Below, piece after piece: positions 28,130 to 37,160 of a stretch of 64,000 nt of DNA (its first letter is position 1; each line of letters starts with the position of its first letter). The stretch is taken from contig NZ_QUEP01000013.1 in the NCBI RefSeq assembly GCF_003478035.1, forward strand, positions 19,126-83,125. The letters are read 5' to 3'. The notes beneath the pieces are model-generated. The model did not search any database. It saw nothing but the letters and a program-made list of their open reading frames with translations, and had not been told where the DNA came from. The DNA comes from Clostridium sp. OF03-18AA (GTDB lineage Bacteria > Bacillota > Clostridia > Lachnospirales > Lachnospiraceae). Both the position numbers and the translations under genes were made by a program.

Positions 28130-28756
28130 TTATTTTGTCATATCGTGCAGCTCCTGCTTCATTCTCGCCACAAGATCCGTATTCGCGGACTCTTTAAAGT
28201 GGCTGGAGCGGATCAGGCTGTGGAGATCTTCCACGCAGGTATCAATATCGTCATTGACTACGATATAGTCATAGGAATCCATTCCGTCGGACTCCTCCGC
28301 GGCACGGCGGAGACGTTTTTCGATCACTTCCGCGCTCTCAGTTCCGCGGCCGGTAAGACGTTTTTTCAGGTCCTCCGCAGTCGGCGGTACGATAAATACG
28401 AGAAGCGCGTCTGGGAATTTCTTCTTGATATTGAGTGCTCCCTGGATCTCGATCTCAAGGATCACGTCTTTTCCTGCAGCCATCTTTTCTTCCACATATT
28501 TTTTCGGTGTTCCATAATAATGATCTACATAACGTGCATGTTCGATCAGCTCGTCATTTTTGATCATATCCTCGAACTGGGATTCGGTCAGGAAAAAGTA
28601 CTCTCTTCCATTTTCCTCCCCCGGTCTCGGATTTCTCGTGGTCGCCGATACAGAAAGCGCGTAATTATCATATTTATTCAAGAGCGCCTTCATCACGGTT
28701 CCTTTTCCTGCTCCGGAAAATCCGGAAACTACAACGAGGACTCCTTTTGTCTGCAT
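28130..28756 (-). CDS. gmk: guanylate kinase
   Basis: Phosphorylates GMP to GDP. P-loop VSGFSGAGKGT near residue 10, then SVSATTRNPRPGEENGREYFF and VILEIEIQGALNIKK. The ATG at 28756 follows CAGGAGG at eight bases. The longer frame uses a TTG at 28780 with no such site, so the shorter, 208-residue start is preferred. Confidence 0.97.
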   Translation of the reverse strand: MQTKGVLVVVSGFSGAGKGTVMKALLNKYDNYALSVSATTRNPRPGEENGREYFFLTESQFEDMIKNDELIEHARYVDHYYGTPKKYVEEKMAAGKDVILEIEIQGALNIKKKFPDALLVFIVPPTAEDLKKRLTGRGTESAEVIEKRLRRAAEESDGMDSYDYIVVNDDIDTCVEDLHSLIRSSHFKESANTDLVARMKQELHDMTK

Positions 28757-28841
28757 TACAAATGCCTCCTGATTACTCAATCATGTATTCTGCTGGTTTC
28801 GCGGACCGCGGATTGCTCCGCATTCCGTACTAACACAATCT

Positions 28842-29720
28842 TTATTCGATGTTCTGGATCTGCTCTCTTACCTTCTCGACCTCTGTCTTTAAGAGGATCG
28901 CGCGGTCGGAGATCTCGAGATCCGTTGATTTTGAGAGGATCGTGTTTGCCTCACGGTTCATCTCCTGGGCGATAAAGTCGAGCTTTCTTCCGACACTTCC
29001 GCCGGCTAAAAGTTCCTTCTTCATTCCCTCAATGTGGCTTCTTAAGCGGACGGTCTCCTCATCCACACAGATCTTATCTGCAAAGATCGTAACTTCCGTT
29101 GCGATCCGGGACTCGTCCACGGATGCAGTCGCGAGAAGTTCTTTTACCTTGTCTTCCAGCTTCTGGCGGTACTCCGCGATCACCTTCGGGGAGCGCTCCT
29201 CGATAAAGTCGACAAGTGTCAGCATATATTCGAGCTTTCCTACGAGATCGTTCTTTAAATTCTCGCCCTCGCGGATCCTGGACTCCACGAATCCCTCACA
29301 GGCTCTTGAGAGCGCATCTTTCAGGAGCTCCCACATATGGTCTTCATCTTCCGGAACTTCCTCCATCGTGAGGACTTCCGGGCATCTTGCCAGCATGGAC
29401 ACTTTCACATCATTGTCGATATCAAAGTCATCAGCCATCTTTTTAAAGCTGTCCATATATTCCTGTGCAAGAGACTTGTTATATTTGAGGAATACCTTTG
29501 CGTCGGTATAATCCTCGTATGTCACAAATATATCTACTTTTCCTCTCTGGATATAATCCTTTAAGAGGGTACGCATGGATGCTTCGAAGTAATTGAATTT
29601 CTTCGGCATCTTAATTCCCAGATCAAGATACCGGTGGTTTACCGCCTTTATCTCTACTGAAATCTTACACTCGTCCGTCACTAACTCGTGGCGGCCGAAT
29701 CCGGTCATGCTCTTAATCAT
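28842..29720 (-). CDS. yicC: YicC/YloC family endoribonuclease
   Basis: 292 residues with the conserved start MIKSMTGFGRHEL, SVEIKAVNHRYLDLGIKMP and the C-terminal GRKLDFIAQEMNREANTI. Members are recently recognised RNases; the exact target here is unknown. The ATG at 29720 has CGAGG at eight bases and gives the family start. The frame from 29798 is too long. A near-perfect promoter lies upstream. In many Firmicutes remA lies between yicC and gmk; here the 85-bp gap holds no gene. Confidence 0.93.
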   Translation of the reverse strand: MIKSMTGFGRHELVTDECKISVEIKAVNHRYLDLGIKMPKKFNYFEASMRTLLKDYIQRGKVDIFVTYEDYTDAKVFLKYNKSLAQEYMDSFKKMADDFDIDNDVKVSMLARCPEVLTMEEVPEDEDHMWELLKDALSRACEGFVESRIREGENLKNDLVGKLEYMLTLVDFIEERSPKVIAEYRQKLEDKVKELLATASVDESRIATEVTIFADKICVDEETVRLRSHIEGMKKELLAGGSVGRKLDFIAQEMNREANTILSKSTDLEISDRAILLKTEVEKVREQIQNIE

Positions 29721-29753
29721 CAGACATGCCTCGCTTTCCCATAGATAACCATT

Positions 29754-29782
29754 ATTATACGGCAAATAAAAATTACAGTCAA
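29754..29782 (-). promoter_or_regulatory. predicted promoter of the yicC-gmk-rpoZ operon
   Basis: TTGACT and TATAAT with a 17-base spacer on the minus strand, about 30 bp before the yicC start. Confidence 0.8.
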
Positions 29783-29904
29783 CCAGATTTCTGTGCAAAT
29801 ATTCTGTTATATGCGTTTATTCCTACTGCAGACCAGATATAACGGATTGGATCCTTCATGAAAAGTAAGCGTTTGCTATCACAAAATGCAGGACTGCATG
29901 AATG

Positions 29905-29947
29905 TAAAAGGGACCCGGAATTCTGTTTTAAATCCCAGGCCCCTTTC
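29905..29947 (-). terminator. terminator of the chelate-uptake operon
   Basis: On the minus strand AAAGGGGCCTGG pairs imperfectly with CCGGGTCCCTTT and is followed by TTAC. It lies just past the bicupin gene. Confidence 0.65.
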
Positions 29948-29982
29948 TTTACACGGTATGTCTCCATACAGTTTTCTTTCCT

Positions 29983-30684
29983 TTATTCCGCATCCTTCAC
30001 CAGCAGCAGTGCCATCTTGAATCTTCCGTCTGCCGCCACGCTGTGAAGCCCGTTCTTCTCAAAACGGAAATTCTCTCCTTCCTGAATCGGATACTGTTTT
30101 CCCTCATATCCGATAACTGCTTTGCCTTCCAGTGCAAATAAGAGGGCATCTCCGGGTGCGCGGTGTTCGGAAAGAGCGCAGCCTTCGTCAAAGGAAAGGA
30201 TCATGAATTTCAGATTTTTCTCCGCGACCAGGTCGATGTTTGCAATGCTGTCCTTCTCATAATCGATCATGTCTTTTAAGCGGAACACCTCCGCTGCTTT
30301 CAGTAAATTGTTCATTGAAATCTCCTTTTCTCCATTTAATAAGATTTCTGTATACACGAATCCGTTCTCCCCTCCGGCGGAGCCGCAGAGTGTCCCGGGC
30401 GCCACATAAAGGATCTCGTTTTTCCGGACTGTGACATGTTTCTCCTGCTCTCCGAGGAGAAATTCCCCGGATCCGCCTGCTCCGATATAAAGGATCGGGC
30501 AGTCGTATGTCTCCGCACTGATCGTTGTGGCGGGACCAAGCGTAAAATAGTGAACGGGATCCGCCTTCCCCATGTGAGCGGTGGTGGACACCGTCATTGC
30601 CTCTTTCGGAATATGTTCATTCGCGATCACAAATACACACGGTTTCAAATCCTGACCTCCTGTCATATGATTCAGCAGTTTCAT
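29983..30684 (-). CDS. two-cupin protein of the uptake operon
   Basis: 233 residues with two beta-barrel cupin halves. The first has the pattern PILYIGAGGSGEFLLGEQEKHVTV (quoted in two parts: PILYIGAGGSGEF, then GEQEKHVTVRKNEILYVAPG). The second has LSEHRAPGDALLFALEGKAV and YPIQEGENFRFEKNGLHSV, with histidines in the usual metal positions (HRAPGD and LHSV). The ATG overlaps the stop of the DUF364 gene. It might bind the metal or chelate imported by the transporter, or act as a small-molecule enzyme; the sequence does not decide. Confidence 0.8.
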   Translation of the reverse strand: MKLLNHMTGGQDLKPCVFVIANEHIPKEAMTVSTTAHMGKADPVHYFTLGPATTISAETYDCPILYIGAGGSGEFLLGEQEKHVTVRKNEILYVAPGTLCGSAGGENGFVYTEILLNGEKEISMNNLLKAAEVFRLKDMIDYEKDSIANIDLVAEKNLKFMILSFDEGCALSEHRAPGDALLFALEGKAVIGYEGKQYPIQEGENFRFEKNGLHSVAADGRFKMALLLVKDAE

Positions 30685-31568
30685 GGCTGCGCGCAGAAAT
30701 TCTCCTGTCGACCGCCAGCTGCCTCCGGCAGCCGTTTTGTAAGCTCATAGATATCCATATAACTCAGGTCATTTCCCTTCGGCAGCGCGTCGAAAGTTGC
30801 ATTCAGATACTCCTCTTTATTTCTGACGGAAGCGCTGAAAATATAGTTGTACCCGAGATCAAACAGATAATCCGGGCTGAGTTCGGAACTTGGTCCGTAG
30901 ATCCCGCGGATCTCAGCGTTTCTGCATGCATTCAAAATCCCGCGGTACGTGTCGTTCACGATGGTACAGCCGGTCATAATGACAATATCCAGTGTTTCCA
31001 GCACATCAATGTGTTCCAGGGCATTCTCCCCGAGATGCCAGTGAATGTTCTGCGGATAGAATGTCTCCTCTTTTCCGACCCGGATGCTCAGGAGATCCTT
31101 TTCCTTCCGGAAATCAAATGCGTGAAATTCGGCGCATTTTCCGAGAAAAAAGTTATTGTAAAGGCCGTATCCGATGATCCCGACCTTCTTTCCTGCGACA
31201 TCGTAAGGAAATTTCTGCCCTTCTGTGCGGAGAATCCCGCGGTCCACAAGCCGTTTCGTTGTATTAAACGGCTTGCTCATCAGATTTGACAGGGCTACCG
31301 CTATGGTTCTCTTTTCCGGATCATTCTCATCAATGATCTCTTCCAGAACTTCATCGGCCGGACGATCCAGAAATTTCTTTAAGATTGCTGCCTGCTCTCT
31401 TGCCGGTTTCTCCTCGCCGACCCGCAGGGCCAGGGAAATCCGCTCATCCTGATCTGCTGCCATGAGCCAGCGATAACCCATGACAAATTCCGAGAGATAC
31501 GGCATTTTTTCATGATATTTTTCATACAATGCCCGGTTGCGTTTTAATACCTCTCTTAAGTCTTCCAT
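30681..31568 (-). CDS. DUF364 / Rossmann-like putative metal-chelation protein
   Basis: 295 residues. The N-terminal half is helical and resembles the DUF4213 part. The C-terminal half is Rossmann-like, starting KKVGIIGYGLYNNFF (about residue 128), then IVIMTGCTIVNDTYRGIL (about 197) and YGPSSELSPDYLFDLG (about 222). This matches the DUF364 group associated with heavy-metal handling. AAGGAG precedes the ATG. It follows the ABC ATPase gene by 34 bp and overlaps the bicupin by four bases. The function is inferred only from the domain and from the linked iron-complex-type transporter. Confidence 0.8.
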   Translation of the reverse strand: MEDLREVLKRNRALYEKYHEKMPYLSEFVMGYRWLMAADQDERISLALRVGEEKPAREQAAILKKFLDRPADEVLEEIIDENDPEKRTIAVALSNLMSKPFNTTKRLVDRGILRTEGQKFPYDVAGKKVGIIGYGLYNNFFLGKCAEFHAFDFRKEKDLLSIRVGKEETFYPQNIHWHLGENALEHIDVLETLDIVIMTGCTIVNDTYRGILNACRNAEIRGIYGPSSELSPDYLFDLGYNYIFSASVRNKEEYLNATFDALPKGNDLSYMDIYELTKRLPEAAGGRQENFCAQP

Positions 31569-31602
31569 ATTTCGTCTCCTTCTATTCCGAAATTCTGCCT
31601 TT

Positions 31603-32403
31603 TTATGCGCTCTGCCCGGTAATCGACACCGGAATAATGCTCTTTACGATCCGGTCTCCGAATCGAGCCTGATTGACGACCACATTCACGTCAAAGGATC
31701 TGGAAATATTCTGCTCTGTCAATACCTCTTCCGTGTTTCCGTAAATATAGCTGCCCTCCCGGTTCAGCATGAAAGCGTCGTCCGAGATCGAGAGTACATT
31801 TGTCGGATAATGCGTGTTCATGACCGCACAGATCCCCTCTTCATGCGCCAGCCGTCCGATCAGATCCAGAACCAGGATCTGGTTGTGGAAATCAAGTCCG
31901 GTCTCCGGCTCATCGAGAATGATGAGCTTCGGCTCATTGATCAGCGCTCTTGCGATCAGGACCATCTGCAGTTCCCCGCCGCTCATCCGGTTGCAGTCTT
32001 TTTTCGCAAGTCTCGTAATGCCGATGCGCTCCATCATCTCCTCCGCCATCTCCAGCTCTTTCTTTCCCGGCTGTTCAAAGGTTCCCAGATGGGCGCTGCG
32101 CCCTAACATTACCATCTCAAGACCGGTAAACGAAAAGACAAAGCTGTGGGTCTGCGGAATATAGGATAGGGAGGACCAGATCTCTTTTGAGGAGAGTTCC
32201 CGGACATTTTTCCCGTATAAAAAGCTGTCCCCGCTTCGCCAGGATAAAAGCCCGGTCATGCACTTCAACATGGTTGTCTTTCCGACACCATTCGGTCCGA
32301 GGATCGCAAGGATCCGTCCCTCTTCCAGACTGAGGTTCGCATTTTTTAAGAGATCCGGCTGCTTCGGATATCCAAAACAGCCGTTTTTCACTTCCAGGAT
32401 CAT
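31603..32403 (-). CDS. iron-complex-type ABC transporter ATPase
   Basis: 266 residues. Walker A is GPNGVGKT, signature MSGGELQMVLIARAL, Walker B LIILDEPETGLDFH, and the switch histidine sits in MNTHYP. The family is FepC/BtuD. The true start is the ATG at 32403, which overlaps the permease stop (ATGA). The much longer open frame upstream lies inside the permease gene and is not real. It is the energy-coupling subunit for the permease and binding protein next door. Confidence 0.94.
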   Translation of the reverse strand: MILEVKNGCFGYPKQPDLLKNANLSLEEGRILAILGPNGVGKTTMLKCMTGLLSWRSGDSFLYGKNVRELSSKEIWSSLSYIPQTHSFVFSFTGLEMVMLGRSAHLGTFEQPGKKELEMAEEMMERIGITRLAKKDCNRMSGGELQMVLIARALINEPKLIILDEPETGLDFHNQILVLDLIGRLAHEEGICAVMNTHYPTNVLSISDDAFMLNREGSYIYGNTEEVLTEQNISRSFDVNVVVNQARFGDRIVKSIIPVSITGQSA

Positions 32404-33428
32404 TTGAGAGTCCCCCTGTTCTTCTTTAATAATGAGATGAACACCGGTGCACCGATGATGGCTGTCAGAACAAAAAGCGGCAGTTCGATAACACTGATAC
32501 TCCGTGATAAGGTATCGATCACGATCATGAAGCTGGCGCCGAGGCTGATGCTTACTGGGATCACAAACCGGTTGTTGCTTCCCGTGAGCATTCTTGCGCA
32601 GTGCGGGATCAAAAGCCCGATCCAGCCAACCTGTCCGCACATGGACACGCTGGAGGCCGTGATCACGGTAGCAGCCAGGATAAATGCAAGTCTGGTCTTT
32701 TTCAGGTCGATCCCGCTGGCTCTCGCCTCATCTTCGCTCAGCGAAAGGATGTTTAACTTCCAGCGGAGCAGATAGATCATAATGATCCCGGCAAAGATCA
32801 GCGGGGAGCCAATCATGATCTTCTGATAGGAAGCGCTCGTGAAGCTTCCCATGAGCCAGTAGGTGATCTCCGGCAGCTTATCCGACGGATCTGCGGTGTA
32901 CTTTAAAAGAGAGCCGATCGCGTTGAAAAGTGAAGAAATGATCACACCGGACAGGACCAGAAATACGATCGATTGTCCGTCCTTATTGCCTGCGAGGCGG
33001 ATCGTCACCCAGACAGAGACAAGACCGAAGATCAGGGCAATGATCTGTGTCTCTAGAATTCCTTTCGACAGTAAGATCGCCAGGATCGCACCCACGCAGG
33101 TCCCGCTTGTGACTCCTAAGATGTCAGGAGTCGCAAGTGGATTGGAAAACAGGGACTGGAACGTGTCGCCGGCACAGGTAAGACCCGCGACGACGATCAC
33201 CGCCATCAGGATCCTCGGAAGTCTCAGGTTTACAACAATGGAATAATTCTGGCTGCTCCTGTCTCCGCGAAGAAACACCCGGATCAGTGTATCCGCGACA
33301 TCACCAACCGAGAGATTCATTCTTCCGATGCAGAGGCAGATGAGCGCTGTCGCAAGCGGAAGAACGATCATCATGATCATCGCAAGCGGGGTAAAATGAT
33401 TGTTTCGAATCCAGATCGTATTTTTCAT
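32400..33428 (-). CDS. FecCD-family ABC transporter permease
   Basis: 342 residues with about ten membrane helices. FecCD landmarks are GDTFQSLFSNPLATPDILGV and the helix pattern before VGWIGLLIPHCARM. The family imports iron-siderophore, haem or cobalamin. It overlaps both neighbours by four bases, so the three transporter genes are tightly coupled. Confidence 0.94.
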   Translation of the reverse strand: MKNTIWIRNNHFTPLAMIMMIVLPLATALICLCIGRMNLSVGDVADTLIRVFLRGDRSSQNYSIVVNLRLPRILMAVIVVAGLTCAGDTFQSLFSNPLATPDILGVTSGTCVGAILAILLSKGILETQIIALIFGLVSVWVTIRLAGNKDGQSIVFLVLSGVIISSLFNAIGSLLKYTADPSDKLPEITYWLMGSFTSASYQKIMIGSPLIFAGIIMIYLLRWKLNILSLSEDEARASGIDLKKTRLAFILAATVITASSVSMCGQVGWIGLLIPHCARMLTGSNNRFVIPVSISLGASFMIVIDTLSRSISVIELPLFVLTAIIGAPVFISLLKKNRGTLK

Positions 33429-34624
33429 CGTAAGTGAATCATTTCCTCCAGTTCCTCATCGGTCACCTCGTATCCGTAGCACTCTTTGTAGTAATCGCGG
33501 ATCGTGTCCTCGAGCGGATAATCTACAAACTGCTCCGGGTAGGTGTTGCATGCCAGCCATGCGAGGACAAGCGGGGCATCCGGATTCGGTGTAAACCAGT
33601 TCCACATACCGAGTGTCGTGTCATAGACGCGTCCGTCTTTCACAGCCTGGATCGTCGAGAGATCCACACCTTCGATCTTATTTTCAAGAATATCCGTCTC
33701 TGTGACCTTGAAGAGTCCAGGTCCGTTCACGAACATGACTTCCGGATTCCAGTCATAGATCTGCTCAAAGCTTACCTGCGCGAATCCCTGCGCCTCTTCT
33801 GCCACGTTTTTGACGCCGAGATGCTGGAGCCAGTAATCACCGAAAATTCCTTTTCCGGCTACCTGCGGAACGCCGTCGTTGACTTTATATAAGATCATGG
33901 CTGTCGGCCGCTCATCCTCCGGGATTTTGGCGATCCGTCCTTCCACATCAGCAACGATCGCATCCCCTTTTTCAAAAAAGGCATCCATCTTTCCGTCTTC
34001 CCCGAACACGTCTTCCAAAAGGGAAAGCCACTGTTTGTAGCGCTCCAGCGGATCAGCCGGACTGTCGGAACCTACTGTTGCGAAAGCGACCGCCGGGATC
34101 CCGCTTGATTCCAGGACTTTCGCGTGTTCTTTGTTGTTTGCATTGTAGAGGATTACATCCGGCTGAAGCCTCATGATCTCCTCAATATTCAAGTCCGACT
34201 GCGCATACACGGTCTCGGATGACTCCATAAGTTCCGGGGCGATGTTTTTCAGTACCGTCTCGGAGATTGTGTCCTTGAATGATCCGCAGTAGCCGACGAT
34301 ATTCGGCGCGGAACCTTCAAAATATGCCATGTACGTGGAAAGGATCGGAATCTGGTCGATTACGACGCGGTGGATCTGGATCTCATTTGGGACCTGAACA
34401 TGATTGCCTGCGTGGTCGACCACCTCATGGGTCCCTTCTGCGTCCGCCTGTTCCGTGTCTGCTGCTTCCGTGCCGGCTGCCGCACTGCTCTCTGTCTCTG
34501 CAGCCTGAGTCTGTACGTTTTCTGCTGCCGTTGTCTCTTTTGCTCCTGCGTTGCTTCCGCATGCGGAAATTGCCAGGGATGCAGCAAGGATCACTGCTGC
34601 ACTTGTCCATTTATTATGTCTCAT
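33425..34624 (-). CDS. iron-complex-type substrate-binding lipoprotein
   Basis: About 399 residues. Signal peptide with lipobox LAISACG (about residues 18-24), then a low-complexity Ala/Thr/Glu linker and a TroA/PeriBP_2 domain (VVIDQIPILSTYMAYF, LQPDVILYNANN, WNPEVMFVNGP). Of two adjacent ATGs the second (34624) has the better spacing to GAGGAG. The ligand is not readable. The first gene of a five-gene operon with two palindromes in its promoter. Confidence 0.9.
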   Translation of the reverse strand: MRHNKWTSAAVILAASLAISACGSNAGAKETTAAENVQTQAAETESSAAAGTEAADTEQADAEGTHEVVDHAGNHVQVPNEIQIHRVVIDQIPILSTYMAYFEGSAPNIVGYCGSFKDTISETVLKNIAPELMESSETVYAQSDLNIEEIMRLQPDVILYNANNKEHAKVLESSGIPAVAFATVGSDSPADPLERYKQWLSLLEDVFGEDGKMDAFFEKGDAIVADVEGRIAKIPEDERPTAMILYKVNDGVPQVAGKGIFGDYWLQHLGVKNVAEEAQGFAQVSFEQIYDWNPEVMFVNGPGLFKVTETDILENKIEGVDLSTIQAVKDGRVYDTTLGMWNWFTPNPDAPLVLAWLACNTYPEQFVDYPLEDTIRDYYKECYGYEVTDEELEEMIHLR

Positions 34625-34642
34625 CATAACTCCTCTTGATTT

Positions 34643-34680
34643 GGTTAGCTATATCTAACCTTCGGGTAGTATAGACTAAC
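34643..34680 (-). promoter_or_regulatory. tandem operators in front of the chelate-uptake operon
   Basis: Site 1 is a perfect palindrome, GGTTAG-N6-CTAACC (34643-34660). Site 2, GGTAG-N6-CTAAC (34665-34680), is one base off the same consensus and overlaps a TATACT -10 sequence. Their centres are 21 bp apart, two helical turns. The same palindrome occurs at 35570-35585 before the Crp/Fnr gene, which makes that protein, in its intact form, the likely binder. Confidence 0.65.
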
Positions 34681-34819
34681 TTGCTTCAAAAATCAGTTGC
34701 ATCTGCAACGGAATCTATCTTTTTTAAGAATATATTCCCAGCTGCATTCCCGCCCGCTGCTTCCCTACGTTTCGCACGACGGTATATCAGGAAATGCCTG
34801 TCAAACGTCCCCGAAATAT

Positions 34820-34880
34820 AAAAAGTCCGCAGGATGTCTGCACCGATGATCGGATCTGCACACATTCCTGCGGACTTTTT
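34820..34880. terminator. bidirectional terminator after the Crp/Fnr gene
   Basis: AAAAAGTCCGCAGGA (34820-34834) pairs perfectly with TCCTGCGGACTTTTT (34866-34880). The stop codon of the frame-corrected regulator (34879-34881) falls at its edge, which supports that reading frame. Confidence 0.9.
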
Positions 34881-35545
34881 ATGCTGTTTGATAAAGGATC
34901 GTGATCTCATTTTTCCGGTAATCGATCAGTCCCTCTTTTTTCATGCGCGCCATCTCGCGGGACAGTGCGCTGCGCTCTACCCCCCAGATAATCCGCAAGT
35001 TCCTGCCGATTCATCGAAAGCACGGCACTTTTTCCATCTGTGGAAAACTGTGCCAGCATAAGCTTTAGTTTGTCGCGGATCGATTTCTGGCTCATGATAT
35101 GGATTCTGCGACTCTGGGTCAAGTTTTCTGCTGCAGTCTGTTTTAAAAGGTTTACGGTAACCAGTCCCGCATAAGCACAGCCCAACGCTTCTCTGCGAAA
35201 AAGTTTTGAAAGATTTACAAACAGGAGCTTCGTTTTCTTTTTTGCCATAACCATCATAAGCGCCGGTTGTTCTGCCAGGCAGGAATTGGAACAGCCGAAA
35301 GACTCCGACGGTCCAACGAGCCGGATATGGGACTCCTCCCCGTCTTTTCCCGGTGCCACCAGGGCCACTTTTCCATCCAGAACAATCCCTCCCCACGAGA
35401 TTCTTTCCCCATAGTGATAAATGATCTCTCCTTTTCCATAGCTGCAGACGTGAGCTTCCATACATCGTAATATGTGCTCCAGAGCACTCCTATCAACTCC
35501 CGAAAACAGGTAGGATTTTTTTAGAATTTCATAATATTCCAACAT
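34879..35545 (-). pseudogene. Crp/Fnr-family regulator with a frameshift in a G6 tract
   Basis: The first about 190 residues are intact: a cyclic-nucleotide-like sensor domain (YGKGEIIYHYGERISWGGIVLDG quoted in part, 35-60), the dimer helix, and the start of the helix-turn-helix (MNRQELADYLG). After GGGGGG (34980-34985) the frame yields RAQRTVPRDG and stops at 34907, at residue 212. Removing one G restores VERSALSREMARMKKEGLID, a normal Crp recognition helix and wing, ending at 34879 after about 221 residues. This is either a real inactivating or phase-variable slip or a base-calling error. Confidence 0.85.
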
Positions 35546-35569
35546 TTTGCAATCCCCTTAATTTTATAT

Positions 35570-35585
35570 GTTAGTTTAAGCTAAC
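35570..35585 (-). promoter_or_regulatory. operator-like palindrome before the Crp/Fnr gene
   Basis: GTTAG-TTTAAG-CTAAC lies about 25 bp upstream of the start codon. It shares its GTTAG-N6-CTAAC arms with the two sites before the uptake operon and would allow autoregulation. Confidence 0.6.
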
Positions 35586-35613
35586 TTATCATAAATGATT
35601 CATAATGTCAACA

Positions 35614-35662
35614 AACCGCCCTGAATTGCCAAATTCCGGCAAATACAGGACGGTTCGTTTTT
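35614..35662. terminator. terminator-like hairpin between pepA and the regulator
   Basis: A long imperfect stem (AACCGCCCTGAATTGCC at 35614-35630 with 35638-35655) is followed on the plus strand by TTTTTTT and on the minus strand by TTTGTT. It probably ends the opp-pepA transcript. Confidence 0.65.
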
Positions 35663-35678
35663 TTATGGATCTTATTTA

Positions 35679-37160
35679 TTACTTTTGTGACGCGATCTTG
35701 ACGGTTTCGTACAACAGGCTTACACCATATCCGGAACCTCCATGGACGCAATACGCATTTCCATCCGCAAGCCAATTGACCGGAGCCATATCAATATGAC
35801 ACCACGAGTGGTTCTCCGTGAATTCCTGGATGAAAAGCGCTGCAACGATCGTTCCTCCTCCCATGGTATTTCCCGGACAACTGCTCTTTAAATCTGCCAC
35901 TTCAGAACGCAGAATGTCAAAGAGTTCCCTGTCTGCCGGAAGTCTCCACACTTTCTCGCAGGAACTTACCGACGCCTGTCTGACTTTCTCAAACAATGCA
36001 TCATCATTTGCAATAACTGCGGCACTTCTTCCACCGACTGCGCCCTTCGCAGCGCCTGTCAAAGTTGCAATATCAATGAGCGTTCCCGCATTTTCCTTTC
36101 GGATCGCGTAAGTGATCGCATCCACCAAAGTCAAACGGCCTTCGGCGTCCGCATTCAGCATCTCGATCGTTTTTCCGTTCATGGAAAACAGGATATCTCC
36201 CGGAACATACGCTTCACCGGATACCATGTTTTCGCAGGCTGCAACGATTGCTACGATATTCACCGGGAGTTTCCGGACCGCAATGGCGCGGATTGCACCA
36301 ATAACTGCGGCAGCACCTCCCATGTCATCATGCATCGTAGCCATCTTGGATTTTAAGCTGTATCCGCCGCTGTCAAACATGACGCCTTTCCCGATCAGAC
36401 CGATCGGTTTCTCTTCTCCGCCGCCGTGATAGCGCATGACGAGGACCTGGGGTTTTGCGGCAGCACCTTTTGCTACGGAAAGAAACGCCCCCATTCCGAG
36501 TTCTTTTGCCTGATCTTCGCCAAAAGCCTCCACTTCGATCGGAAGTCCTTCCTTTGCAAACCGCCCCGTTACTGTCTCAACCAGCTTCTGCGGCGTCATA
36601 TACATGGACGGATGATTGACCAGATCTCTCGCGAACATTGTGCTCTCCGCAACACATGCCGCCTCATCTGCGATCTCCTCCATCCCGTCAATCTTTGAGA
36701 CGATCACGGTCTCCTCCATACAATTGGAGATCGGTGCTGTCTTATATGCATGAAACTCATATGCCACAAGGTGCGGAAGCTCCGCAAATTTTTCTGCCAG
36801 ATCCGGGCGGTCCCCCAGTTCAGGGACATTGTCAAAAAGGACGCCGATCACCGGAGTTTTTGATTCCTTACAGCTCTTGAACGCCTTTGCCATGGCAAGA
36901 AAGCTTTCCCGGTTTGTGTTCGACTCACCGCCAAGATATACAAGTACGATCTTTAAAAATTTTTCCCCGACAAACAGGTTCATGGAATACTGGCTTCCGT
37001 AAACAGCCTTTAATTTTTCATTCTGCAGAGCACTCCGGATTGCATCCGAAGCGACCGGATCAAGGCCGGAAAGAGAGGTTTTGAGTGCTGTGTCCCTCAT
37101 AAACGGAATGATCAGCGCGTCATATTTACCCTGAATTTCTTTTGTTATCGATACCTTCAT
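35679..37160 (-). CDS. pepA: leucyl aminopeptidase, M17 family
   Basis: 493 residues; two-metal cytoplasmic aminopeptidase. The catalytic domain shows [17 protein letters not shown] (about 258-274), the M17 signature [13 protein letters not shown] (about 338) and VGGRSAAV. The family-typical NTDAEGRL is here NADAEGRL. The ATG at 37160 overlaps the oppF stop by four bases, so it is translated with the peptide importer: imported peptides would be cleaved by this enzyme. Confidence 0.94.
   Translation of the reverse strand: MKVSITKEIQGKYDALIIPFMRDTALKTSLSGLDPVASDAIRSALQNEKLKAVYGSQYSMNLFVGEKFLKIVLVYLGGESNTNRESFLAMAKAFKSCKESKTPVIGVLFDNVPELGDRPDLAEKFAELPHLVAYEFHAYKTAPISNCMEETVIVSKIDGMEEIADEAACVAESTMFARDLVNHPSMYMTPQKLVETVTGRFAKEGLPIEVEAFGEDQAKELGMGAFLSVAKGAAAKPQVLVMRYHGGGEEKPIGLIGKGVMFDSGGYSLKSKMATMHDDMGGAAAVIGAIRAIAVRKLPVNIVAIVAACENMVSGEAYVPGDILFSMNGKTIEMLNADAEGRLTLVDAITYAIRKENAGTLIDIATLTGAAKGAVGGRSAAVIANDDALFEKVRQASVSSCEKVWRLPADRELFDILRSEVADLKSSCPGNTMGGGTIVAALFIQEFTENHSWCHIDMAPVNWLADGNAYCVHGGSGYGVSLLYETVKIASQK

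Noticed and set aside
32404..32640. long N-terminal extension of the ABC ATPase frame
   Set aside because: It is out of frame with the overlapping permease gene and rich in Arg/His; the ATG at 32403 gives the family start with an ATGA overlap.
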